64,000 nt of DNA, from positions 1 to 64,000 of the forward strand of contig JBGVRS010000171.1 in assembly GCA_045128635.1 (NCBI GenBank). Reading direction: 5' to 3'. Below the pieces are notes generated by a model. It searched no databases and was not told the origin of the DNA. It saw nothing but the letters and a program-made list of their open reading frames with translations. This stretch comes from HGM12587 sp045128635. Its GTDB lineage: Bacteria > Bacillota > Clostridia > Lachnospirales > Lachnospiraceae. The translations under genes and the position numbers were made by a program. Shown one piece after another: positions 17,615 through 25,672 of the stretch (positions within the stretch are counted from its first letter, which is position 1; the number at the start of each line of letters is the position of its first letter).

Positions 17615-20600
17615 TTACAGAAAACTAAAACTTGTCTGCTCATATTCCAGTGCAGAATATTCCAGTTCGCTCTCTTCTGTCTGGCTGCGGTAATCCACAA
17701 CAACCGTCTGCTGTCTTCCATCAATTAACTTCTGTCCAAGAATGTAATTCACCTCAAAATGTCCGGTAATGGCTGGTGTTGCACCACGGGCCGGAACGAT
17801 CAGCTGCACATTATTGGAACGAAGCAATTTAAAGATTGGTTCCCAGATGTAAACATCCTTTGCCGCACCAAACGGGTTATCGATAAAAATAACTTTCTTC
17901 AATTCCAGCGGATCCGCATTCCCGGAATTAATACTGGAGATATAATTAATGATCGCAACAAGGAACTGAATATAAATACCCTGAGACTGACCTGTACTTC
18001 CAACCGCCTCTTCATATTTCAAATAGCGGCTCTGTTCTTTCATACGTTCACGCTTATACAGGGTCAATCGAATCGCATCCATGTTGGTTACGATGACAGA
18101 GAACAAACGTTTAAATGCCAGCTGATTTCTAATGAAATTCAGACGTTCTGCCTGAGTTTCAAAATTTTCCACCTGTCTGATAATATTATCAATGTATTCA
18201 GCCATTGCGCTTCCATACAATTCTTCTTTGATATATGGCACCTGTAAGGTAATCATGGAAATCATCTGCTGATCCATGGATATTTTGGAAAGCTTCTGTA
18301 AACGATCCAGTTCTTCTTTAATATTTAAGCAATTTTGCAGACACTGAGCCTCAAACTGATCTTTTAATTCCTGGAGAGAATCCATATCTTTTCCGATACG
18401 ATTCTTTTCAAGTGTCAGACAGTCTGTTACTTCTTTTAAAGAATCCATCTGTTCTTTGATCTGCAGTTCATTTTCCGGTGAGGACAGATTTTTTCTGATC
18501 TCCTCAGAAAGTTCAAATGCGCCCATTTTTTCCAGGGTTGTCATCAGCAGCTGTTTTTCATTTTCCACTGTTTCTAACTTCTTGGATTCTTCTTTTACAA
18601 TCTTTTCATAAGCCTGACGAAGATCTTCATACTGCTCTTTTAAAGACATACCCGTTTCCAGACATTCTGTGATATTTTCCGGTCTAATGCCGGCACTCTT
18701 CATCATGCGTTCCATATCCTGGGCCATCGCCTTCAGCGCATAACACTGTTCTTCCAGATCTCGCATCTGTTTCTGACCATCACGCATCTGAGTTTCCAGC
18801 GCCTTTAACTGCTCTTTCTGACGTGCAACAAAAATATCCAGCTGCTCTGTCGGAATTTCCAAAAATTCTAACTGACCATATTTTTCTTCCACCATCTGTT
18901 TTGCATGCTGAATACTTCCCATGGTTTTGTGAAGTCCGGCTTCTAAAGTTTTCTTTTCACTTTCCAGGGAAAGAAGACGATTCTGCACTTCAAATGCTTC
19001 TTTTTTCATCGCAAGCATCTGCTCCATATCAGTTCGAATGCAGCCGGTCTCTTTTTCTTTTACAGCCAGTGTTTCTAAAGAATATCCCAAAAGCTGCAGC
19101 TGTTCTTTCTGCTGTTCCATTGCTTTTCCATAGGAACCAATCAGCTTTTGTTTATCTAAAATATCTGTATTTTTCTGTTCATAAGCTGTTTTCTTACCTA
19201 AAAATGCTGTTTCCAGTTCTTTTCTTCCAAGTCCTGTTGCAGGATAAACTGTTTCTGACACATAACTTTTAAACGTGTCAAACATTTTCAATACACGCTT
19301 TAATTCCTGGCGTCTTGTTTCAAGACTCTGATACAGATTTTCTAAAGTTTCTTCCACATTTTTGGCTGCCTGATGAGTTTTTTCAAGAGATGCTTTGGTA
19401 TCAGACAGTCTTCTGCGGGCAAATGCAGCTTCTTCATCTAAAGAAGTTCTGGTTCGTTCCAGTTCGTAAATTTTCTGCATATTTTCCAGATGTAACTGCG
19501 CTTCCTTTATTGCTTTTTCAAGCTCTGCCAGATCATTTTTCAGTGCATCTTCCTGTTCACTCAGTCCACGCACTTTTGCAGTAATTTCTTCTCTTTCCAA
19601 AGATATTTGTTTCCACTGCGCTTTTAAGGAATCATAGCTTCCCTGCTTTTCTTCCATCTCGGCAGACTGCTGCAAAAACATTTGAATAAAATTATAATCC
19701 TGTTTTAAAACACGTTCTCTTTCATACTCACGGGCAAAAATCGTTTCCAGCTGTTCCAATCGCTGTTTGATTCTGTTTACATCCAAAAGTTTTCCCGCAA
19801 AGATCATTACATTTTCATCAGATAATTCTTTTTCTCGTTCCAGCGCATTCAAAGAAATGATTGGAATTAAAATATCTCCAAAATCCTTTTCTTTAAATTT
19901 GCGGTCAGAAGATATTGCTTCCAAATCCGCATTTGTCAAAACTGCATACGGAAGCTGCGGATATCGCTCTAAAAGTCCTTCTCGTTCCTCTTCTGCTTTT
20001 CCGCATAAATAGTCGTATCCCGAAATCGCCTTGTCATCATAATATCTTGCCACATCTTCTAAAAACGCAGATACTTCTGCCGGCTGTGGCACCGGAATTC
20101 CATCTGTCGCTGCCAAAAGTTTCGCATGCAGCTTTTTCTTTTCCTCCACATGCTCCTGATGAGACAATACCAGTTCTTTCTGCTGCTGGAATAAAATGTT
20201 TTCAACCGATTCATAGGTCCCGCCATAAATTCCAATCAGCTGATCCATACGTTCTTTTAATTTTGCATATTTACCAAGTTCCTTATGAATGCGTTCTAAT
20301 TCAAAAGTGATTCTTCTCTCCTCTTTCTGACATCCACGGTTCTGGACTTCGGTACCATAAAGTTCTTTGCTACATTGCTCCATGCGAAGCAAAGTCTGTT
20401 TCTGCTTCTTCTGCAAACCAATAAGGTCTTTTTCAGCCTTTTCGCACTGTCCTTTCATATCCGAGAAGAACAATACACTCTCCTGGCGGGAAAGTTCATG
20501 AATCTTATCATTTAATTTCTGGCGTTCTGTCTCCAGTTTCTTTGTGCTGTTTTCTAAAACTTCCAGTTTTACCGCCAGATGCTTTTCTTCTGTTTCAAGC

Positions 20601-21991
20601 TCTGCTCTTTCTCCTTCCAAATGCGCGCAGTGATCCTGTAATTCAGCAAGCACTTCTGCAAGCTCTTTCTGGTCTGCTTCTGTATAGGTCTTTAATTCAT
20701 TTGCCATGGCAAACAAATCTTCTTCCAGTGTTTCACTGCCACTTAAAATTTCTTCAACGGCTTTTTTGGCCGCCAAATATTCTTTTTCATTTTCAAGATA
20801 ATTTAAATAATAATTGTCACATTCACGTTCTTCCAACTGAGCACGTTTTTTCTGACTAATTTCTGAAACCTCTTCAATTTCTTTTTGCTTTTCTCGCAAA
20901 GTACTTTCCAGAACTTCCAGCTGCTGTTCTTTTTTCTGAATACCTGCAGTATCAATCTGACGTGATACTTCCAGTTTCTGTTCAGCAAGGGCTGTATCCT
21001 GAATATTTAATTCTTCATGGGCATGCTCTTTCTGCACACGACGTTTTAAAGTAGTATTGTACGTTTTAACAAGCTGTTCTTCCAGCCCCTGCTTTTTGAA
21101 ATACATTCCCTGAAGGCTTCCCACTCTTGCTGCAAATTCAGACAGAAGTTCAATCTGCTTATCATAATAATGTATCTCATTCTTTTTCTGGGACAGCAAA
21201 ACAAGCTGGTCTTTTAAGTCCAGCAATGTGTTGGCCATTTCACCTGCTTCACGGTCAGTACCTGTTTTATGATAAAATGATTTTTCTATAATTTCTTCAA
21301 TCAAAAGGTCTTCCACGACTTTACGTGTTGTACGGTAATTGGTCTCAAAATAAGTACGTACATGACCTTCTGTCTTGTTAATTCCTCGAATGATTTCCCA
21401 TTCGCTTTCAAAAAGACCATACTGACTGATAAATCTCTGATAGTCCCCTTTACGGTCAAAAATCTTTACTTCCACATGGAAGTCTTTCTTTTCAAGTTCC
21501 TGCAGATAAGAGCGCAATCCAAGATATGTAATTCTTTCTTTCCCATTAGATAACGGCAGGTTTTTCAGATCATTGTCATTGAACTGTCGGTAAAAAATAC
21601 AGTAATTAAAATAATCGATAGATGCTCTGTCCGCTGATATTTCTCCATCTTCTCCACCTGCACCTCTCGCTTTTCTGGCGCAGAAACCTGTGGTCATGTA
21701 CTGAAAGCCATTCTTCACATGGCATGGATTTAATTTCCATTCAATCATGGAATGAATGGTTGTATTCCCGTTACCGGAACGGAATAATTTTTCAATCGGC
21801 TGTTTTTCATCCAAAGTACAATTTGGAATCAGATTCTGCAAGAGCAGAAGCATAAGCACACTTTTTCCACCGCCATTAGCAAGGTCATAAATGGTATTTT
21901 TCCCGGAAAAGCGCATGACAAAATCGTCATAATACTGGGTGCCGAAATTATATTTTACGTTGTTCACACGAATTCTGTTAATGTGCGGCAT
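17615..21991 (-). CDS. MukB/JetC-like SMC ATPase of a Wadjet-type condensin
   Basis: 1458-residue SMC-like ATPase. The N-terminal nucleotide-binding half carries a P-loop in YDLANGGGKSVLML (about residues 35-48). Very long Glu/Lys/Gln-rich coiled coils occupy about 270-1280, with a hinge-like break containing PVPQPAEVSAFLEDVARYYD and the following globular stretch (about 610-740). The C-terminal half has a signature-like VGSTGQSQGIYIQFL (around 1330) and Walker B VIFIDNPFGAAKD (around 1366), the IDNPFG form seen in MukB/MksB/JetC proteins. The start overlaps the JetB-type stop as TAATG. Such ATPases extrude DNA loops; in Wadjet they pass small circular DNA to the JetD nuclease. No jetD-like gene is present in the window. 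Confidence 0.85.
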   Translation of the reverse strand: MPHINRIRVNNVKYNFGTQYYDDFVMRFSGKNTIYDLANGGGKSVLMLLLLQNLIPNCTLDEKQPIEKLFRSGNGNTTIHSMIEWKLNPCHVKNGFQYMTTGFCARKARGAGGEDGEISADRASIDYFNYCIFYRQFNDNDLKNLPLSNGKERITYLGLRSYLQELEKKDFHVEVKIFDRKGDYQRFISQYGLFESEWEIIRGINKTEGHVRTYFETNYRTTRKVVEDLLIEEIIEKSFYHKTGTDREAGEMANTLLDLKDQLVLLSQKKNEIHYYDKQIELLSEFAARVGSLQGMYFKKQGLEEQLVKTYNTTLKRRVQKEHAHEELNIQDTALAEQKLEVSRQIDTAGIQKKEQQLEVLESTLREKQKEIEEVSEISQKKRAQLEERECDNYYLNYLENEKEYLAAKKAVEEILSGSETLEEDLFAMANELKTYTEADQKELAEVLAELQDHCAHLEGERAELETEEKHLAVKLEVLENSTKKLETERQKLNDKIHELSRQESVLFFSDMKGQCEKAEKDLIGLQKKQKQTLLRMEQCSKELYGTEVQNRGCQKEERRITFELERIHKELGKYAKLKERMDQLIGIYGGTYESVENILFQQQKELVLSHQEHVEEKKKLHAKLLAATDGIPVPQPAEVSAFLEDVARYYDDKAISGYDYLCGKAEEEREGLLERYPQLPYAVLTNADLEAISSDRKFKEKDFGDILIPIISLNALEREKELSDENVMIFAGKLLDVNRIKQRLEQLETIFAREYERERVLKQDYNFIQMFLQQSAEMEEKQGSYDSLKAQWKQISLEREEITAKVRGLSEQEDALKNDLAELEKAIKEAQLHLENMQKIYELERTRTSLDEEAAFARRRLSDTKASLEKTHQAAKNVEETLENLYQSLETRRQELKRVLKMFDTFKSYVSETVYPATGLGRKELETAFLGKKTAYEQKNTDILDKQKLIGSYGKAMEQQKEQLQLLGYSLETLAVKEKETGCIRTDMEQMLAMKKEAFEVQNRLLSLESEKKTLEAGLHKTMGSIQHAKQMVEEKYGQLEFLEIPTEQLDIFVARQKEQLKALETQMRDGQKQMRDLEEQCYALKAMAQDMERMMKSAGIRPENITECLETGMSLKEQYEDLRQAYEKIVKEESKKLETVENEKQLLMTTLEKMGAFELSEEIRKNLSSPENELQIKEQMDSLKEVTDCLTLEKNRIGKDMDSLQELKDQFEAQCLQNCLNIKEELDRLQKLSKISMDQQMISMITLQVPYIKEELYGSAMAEYIDNIIRQVENFETQAERLNFIRNQLAFKRLFSVIVTNMDAIRLTLYKRERMKEQSRYLKYEEAVGSTGQSQGIYIQFLVAIINYISSINSGNADPLELKKVIFIDNPFGAAKDVYIWEPIFKLLRSNNVQLIVPARGATPAITGHFEVNYILGQKLIDGRQQTVVVDYRSQTEESELEYSALEYEQTSFSFL

Positions 21992-22686
21992 TAGTTTTCT
22001 TCCTTTCCGTTCAGTAGTTCATAAAGTCGTCCCTGATGCTCTGTATAATAATTTTCAATCAGTGCACGGAATCGTATAGTGGGATAGTATCGTTCCTCAG
22101 CTTCCAAAAGAAGTCGCTGATTCACCATAAAATTTACCACCATTTTCACATAACCGATTTTTGAATTTCTGGCTGCACGGCGAACAGTGGATTCTTCTGT
22201 TGTGATCATCGGAAGGTCTTCCCACATCAGCGCCAGCGTTTTAAAAGAATTTTCTTCAATCTCGCTAAGCACCAGCACTTCAATCTGAGAAACTACTGCT
22301 GCCAATCCCTTATCCACTGCCTGAATCACATCATCGATTTTTACATATTCAATGTAACTGTAGGTCGCAGAATCCTGATAAAACTGCATCATGATCGTAT
22401 AGATAATGTAGTAGCAAAGATACAGTTCACGGTTTAATCGGACACCTATGGTCTTTTTCAACTCCTCATTGGTAAAGCCAAACACTCCGTTATGCTCCCC
22501 GCTGGTCATATACAGATGATTCTGATATTCATAAATGCTAAGTCCCAACTTTTTTGCAATCATAGAGGTCAGACGATAAACTTCTGAATTAGAAATATAT
22601 TCTTCATAAAGCACAGGATTTTCTTCACCCTGAATCAGGTCTGAAATCAGTTCCAGCGCTTTTTCCAGATTTCGATTTTCCATCAT
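21991..22686 (-). CDS. JetB/MksE-like condensin subunit (DUF6063-type)
   Basis: 231-residue, mostly helical acidic protein whose size and position between the JetA-type and JetC-type genes match the KITE subunit (MukE/MksE/JetB) that binds the SMC head and kleisin. Visible features are winged-helix-like stretches such as GVFGFTNEELKKTIGVRLNRELY and the C-terminal YVKMVVNFMVNQRLLLEAEERYYPT. From memory, Lachnospiraceae relatives carry a DUF6063 label; I could not check. The start overlaps the upstream gene by 4 bp (ATGA) after GGGGGAACGA, so the three genes are translationally coupled. Confidence 0.75.
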   Translation of the reverse strand: MMENRNLEKALELISDLIQGEENPVLYEEYISNSEVYRLTSMIAKKLGLSIYEYQNHLYMTSGEHNGVFGFTNEELKKTIGVRLNRELYLCYYIIYTIMMQFYQDSATYSYIEYVKIDDVIQAVDKGLAAVVSQIEVLVLSEIEENSFKTLALMWEDLPMITTEESTVRRAARNSKIGYVKMVVNFMVNQRLLLEAEERYYPTIRFRALIENYYTEHQGRLYELLNGKEEN

Positions 22687-24218
22687 TCGTTCCCCCTCTC
22701 TATCAGTAAATTTGTGACAGACATATGTGTCCCAATAACCAGTTCTTCTTCCGGAAGCATGTTTAAAGAAATTGTCACTTCTTCGTATTCTTTATGTTCT
22801 TCTAAAAAGGCTTTCACAGCCTCTTCTAAAAATGTATCCGGTTTTTCAATGATCTGTTTTACAACATATTCTTTCTTCTGTGCCAGGTGCACTAAAAAAG
22901 AATAATAATCCGCATTTCGAACCACTGTTTCTCCAAGCTGAACTTTCAACTGCTCCTGCCATTCTTTCAGCGTGAACGAAGGAATTCGTTCCAGCGTCTG
23001 CAACAGATTCTCAAAAAGCAGCATGTAATTTTTCTGGATTCTGGCATCCTCCACCTCATCTTCGTATATATATGCCTGTTCTTCACCTTCTAAAACCTGT
23101 TCGATAACTTCCGTTTTTTCTGGACTTACCATCAGCAGATCTTCCAGGCGACCCATATGCAGCGTTTTCCCTGTATGAATATCAAAAAGCGGCAGAACCA
23201 GTGCTTCCAGTAAGTCTGCACGGTCTCTCTCCATCAGACGCTGTCCCATTCGTTTAAAATCCAGAGAACGTTTTAGTGCGGAAAATTTTGATTTTGACAC
23301 TAGTTCTCCTACTTTTTTCTGTAATGCCGTACATGCTCCAAGAAGTTCGCTGTGCCTTGCGATTGCTTTTTTTAGTTCCAGTTCTAACTGATAAATTTCA
23401 TCAATAGCCTGATAGTAACGACTCTGATAATCTCCTTGTTCTCCATCAGACTCTGCTCTTTCCAATGCTTTATGTATTAAATCACTATTTCTCGCGAACA
23501 GTTTCTGCTCCTCTTTAAACCAGCGCATGGTACTGCCCATAAATTTTTCAAAAGCTTCCACACCGGCAAATACATCATAGCTCAAAATACCAAGCACTTC
23601 ATTTTTCTGTCGCATGAGACGTCCTACTTCATTGTTGATACGCTTTGCAACTTCTGTACCTCCACGGAAATTTTGCGTACTGATCAGCTTTTCAAGAAGC
23701 AGCTGTTCTACATTAATGGTACTTTCATCTTTGATTTCCTTCGTATCCAGATAAAACTCAATGGCATCCGAAGTAATATAATAATAGACTACCCCGTCCT
23801 CGATTTTACTGTCCATAAAACGGCTGCGCATAGTCTTTCGTTTATGGTCCACCGGGTCGTAGTAGTCAAAACTAAAAGGTTTTCCCTCATTTTTCAATTT
23901 ATCAAAAAGAAAAGCGGTCAAATCCTGCTCTTCCTCTTTTTCAAGTTCTAATTCAAAATCCCTTTTTAAAAGTTCCTTCAAAAAGGCATAGTATTCCTGA
24001 TAAGTTACGTCCTTTTCCTTGAAATTATTTTCTTCAATGAAAAAGCGAATGACCGCCAACGTGATATAACCCATATCCAGACAGGCGAACTGTCCGTCTC
24101 TGTACTGAGCCAGAGAGGATTCCGCCAGTCGAAAATATGGGTAATATTTTTTCATGTTTTTAATTCTGTCTGAATGCTCCTCTATAATTTCACGGAGCAT
24201 TGTTGTTTGATTTGTCAT
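22683..24218 (-). CDS. JetA/MksF-like condensin kleisin subunit
   Basis: 511-residue helical protein in the kleisin (MukF/MksF/JetA) position. It resembles the JetA family of Clostridia (previously DUF5716), with the N-terminal block YYPYFRLAESSLAQYRDG and GYITLAVIRFFIEENNF, a winged-helix-like N-terminal domain, a central helical region (LELELKKAIARHSELLGACTALQ) and a C-terminal domain (about 330-511). The kleisin bridges the two SMC heads. The gene starts 6 bp after the degV stop, whose last codon sits in the Shine-Dalgarno region GTGTAGGTAAAT, and it overlaps the next gene by 4 bp. The assignment rests on sequence appearance, size and synteny. Confidence 0.78.
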   Translation of the reverse strand: MTNQTTMLREIIEEHSDRIKNMKKYYPYFRLAESSLAQYRDGQFACLDMGYITLAVIRFFIEENNFKEKDVTYQEYYAFLKELLKRDFELELEKEEEQDLTAFLFDKLKNEGKPFSFDYYDPVDHKRKTMRSRFMDSKIEDGVVYYYITSDAIEFYLDTKEIKDESTINVEQLLLEKLISTQNFRGGTEVAKRINNEVGRLMRQKNEVLGILSYDVFAGVEAFEKFMGSTMRWFKEEQKLFARNSDLIHKALERAESDGEQGDYQSRYYQAIDEIYQLELELKKAIARHSELLGACTALQKKVGELVSKSKFSALKRSLDFKRMGQRLMERDRADLLEALVLPLFDIHTGKTLHMGRLEDLLMVSPEKTEVIEQVLEGEEQAYIYEDEVEDARIQKNYMLLFENLLQTLERIPSFTLKEWQEQLKVQLGETVVRNADYYSFLVHLAQKKEYVVKQIIEKPDTFLEEAVKAFLEEHKEYEEVTISLNMLPEEELVIGTHMSVTNLLIERGNE

Positions 24219-24224
24219 ATTTAC

Positions 24225-25091
24225 CTACACTGTCAGTTTTCTACTGCATGCGATTCCCAACGCACCTTCACCAATGTGGCATGAAATACTTAAAGATAAT
24301 GGATCAATGGTGATCTCTCCGCATCCCGGAAATGCTTCTTCCAAAAGTGTTTTCATCTCCTGTGCTGCTGCATCATTTTTCGTATGTGCAATGTCCAAAT
24401 GTACTTCACTTAAATTACCATCAAACAATTCATCGATATCTTTGCGAAGTGCATCGATCATCAGTTTCTTTGCCTGATTCATGGTTCTTGCTTTTGCGTA
24501 AGAATCCAGTTTTTCTCCTCGAATCTGTAATACAGGTTTGATTTTCAAAAGGGTACCAAGAGCTGCCGCTGCCGGAGTAACTCTGCCTCCCCTTTTCAAA
24601 TATTTCAAGGTATTCACTGTGATATAAACCACAGAGTCGAATTTCGTTCTTTCCAGATAGTCTTTGATTTCTTTGGCACTCTTTCCCATTTCTGCCATTA
24701 TCAGCGCATCTTGAACACAATGTTTCAACGGCACAGAGATTCTCTGATTATCTACCACATAAACACGGCCATCATAATCCTGTGCAAGCATTGTTGCAGT
24801 CTGGCAAGTACCTGATAAACCGCTGGACATCGGCAGATAAATAATCTCATCATAGGACTCTAGCAGTTCGTCCCAAAGACTTAACATACTTCCCGGTAAC
24901 GGCTGAGATGTACTCACATCTGCATCCTTTGCCAAAAAATCAAAAAACTCTTCATGGCTTAAATTCACACCCTCAAAGTATTCTTTTTCGTCAATATAAA
25001 ACGGCATCGGAATAAAATGTACACCTGCTGCTTTTGCCTCTTCTGGTGTATATCCGCTGTTGCTGTCCGCAACTACTGCAATCTTTTTCAT
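24225..25091 (-). CDS. DegV family fatty-acid-binding protein
   Basis: DegV proteins bind fatty acids; in Firmicutes they act as FakB subunits that present exogenous fatty acids to the kinase FakA. The 288-residue product has the two-domain layout with the N-terminal IAVVADSNSGYTPEEAK, TSQPLPGSMLSLWDELLE (lipid-contacting Ser/Thr region) and YLPMSSGLSGTCQTA, plus YLKRGGRVTPAAAALGTLLKIKPVL. The last residues show the usual IGEGALGIACSRK. GGAGGAAAG precedes the ATG. No fakA is nearby. It lies directly upstream of the condensin-like genes with a 6-bp gap, so the four are probably one transcript. Confidence 0.93.
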   Translation of the reverse strand: MKKIAVVADSNSGYTPEEAKAAGVHFIPMPFYIDEKEYFEGVNLSHEEFFDFLAKDADVSTSQPLPGSMLSLWDELLESYDEIIYLPMSSGLSGTCQTATMLAQDYDGRVYVVDNQRISVPLKHCVQDALIMAEMGKSAKEIKDYLERTKFDSVVYITVNTLKYLKRGGRVTPAAAALGTLLKIKPVLQIRGEKLDSYAKARTMNQAKKLMIDALRKDIDELFDGNLSEVHLDIAHTKNDAAAQEMKTLLEEAFPGCGEITIDPLSLSISCHIGEGALGIACSRKLTV

Positions 25092-25187
25092 GTACTCACT
25101 TTCCTCCTAAAAGTTCCGTTCATCCATCACGAATTTTCCCTCAATTTTAACCTTTATTATATCAAGATTTCTCCTAATACACAAGCA

Positions 25188-25218
25188 CAGCCCATGACAT
25201 TTTTCTTATCATGGGCTG
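25188..25218 (-). terminator. Hairpin downstream of spoVAE
   Basis: 10-bp inverted repeat CAGCCCATGA (25188-25197) and TCATGGGCTG (25209-25218), 5 bp after the spoVAE stop. The tail on the minus strand (TGCTTGTG) is not T-rich, so termination strength is uncertain. Confidence 0.5.
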
Positions 25219-25222
25219 CACT

Positions 25223-25579
25223 TTATTTCTTCATTTTTGGCTTAAATATCAGACTTGCCAGATACCCGAAAACAAGTGCGGCACTAATACCTGCCGCACT
25301 GGCTGTAAACCCTCCGCGAAAGATTCCAAGAAAACCATCTTTGTCGATAGCTTCCTGCATTCCTTTCCAAAGAGTATTTCCAAATCCCAACAATGGCACC
25401 GTGGCTCCGGCACCTGCAAAATCTGCAAAGGGCTGATACACACCAAGAAAGCCTAATACCACTCCGGCGCACACCAAGGTTACCATAATACGCCCCGGAA
25501 GCATTTTGGTTTTCTCCATCAGAATCTGCACAAAAGCGCAAATGATACCTCCAACTACAAATGCTTTTAAATATTCCAT
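25223..25579 (-). CDS. spoVAE: Stage V sporulation protein AE (SpoVAE)
   Basis: Membrane protein of the SpoVA channel, which moves dipicolinic acid into the forespore and out at germination. The 118-residue product has the family's length and three to four membrane helices (AFVVGGIICAFVQILM; MVTLVCAGVVLGFLGVY; AAGISAALVFGYLASLIF), with the conserved PFADFAGAGATVPLLGFGN loop. A longer frame begins at 25639; the ATG at 25579 (MEYLKAFVVGG) is chosen because GGAG lies 8 nt upstream and it matches SpoVAE N termini. Neither spoVAC nor spoVAD is adjacent, so this is a lone copy. The Shine-Dalgarno site lies in a hairpin arm (25627-25636 pairs with 25587-25596). Confidence 0.9.
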   Translation of the reverse strand: MEYLKAFVVGGIICAFVQILMEKTKMLPGRIMVTLVCAGVVLGFLGVYQPFADFAGAGATVPLLGFGNTLWKGMQEAIDKDGFLGIFRGGFTASAAGISAALVFGYLASLIFKPKMKK

Positions 25580-25586
25580 ACAAAAA

Positions 25587-25636
25587 ACTCCACATCTTTT
25601 TTCACGAACTATTCGCGATATTATAGGATGTGGAGT
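25587..25636 (-). promoter_or_regulatory. Hairpin overlapping the spoVAE ribosome-binding site, likely the nrdD terminator
   Basis: Perfect inverted repeat ACTCCACATC/GATGTGGAGT (25587-25596 and 25627-25636) around a 30-nt loop. On the minus strand the descending arm contains the GGAG of spoVAE and is followed by six T residues, then the ATG at 25579. The loop holds a TATAAT (opposite 25619-25624) that could serve as a -10 element. It could terminate nrdD readthrough and at the same time mask the spoVAE start. Confidence 0.55.
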
Positions 25637-25672
25637 CATATCTTTATTTATTCATTTTTATTCTGATACATT

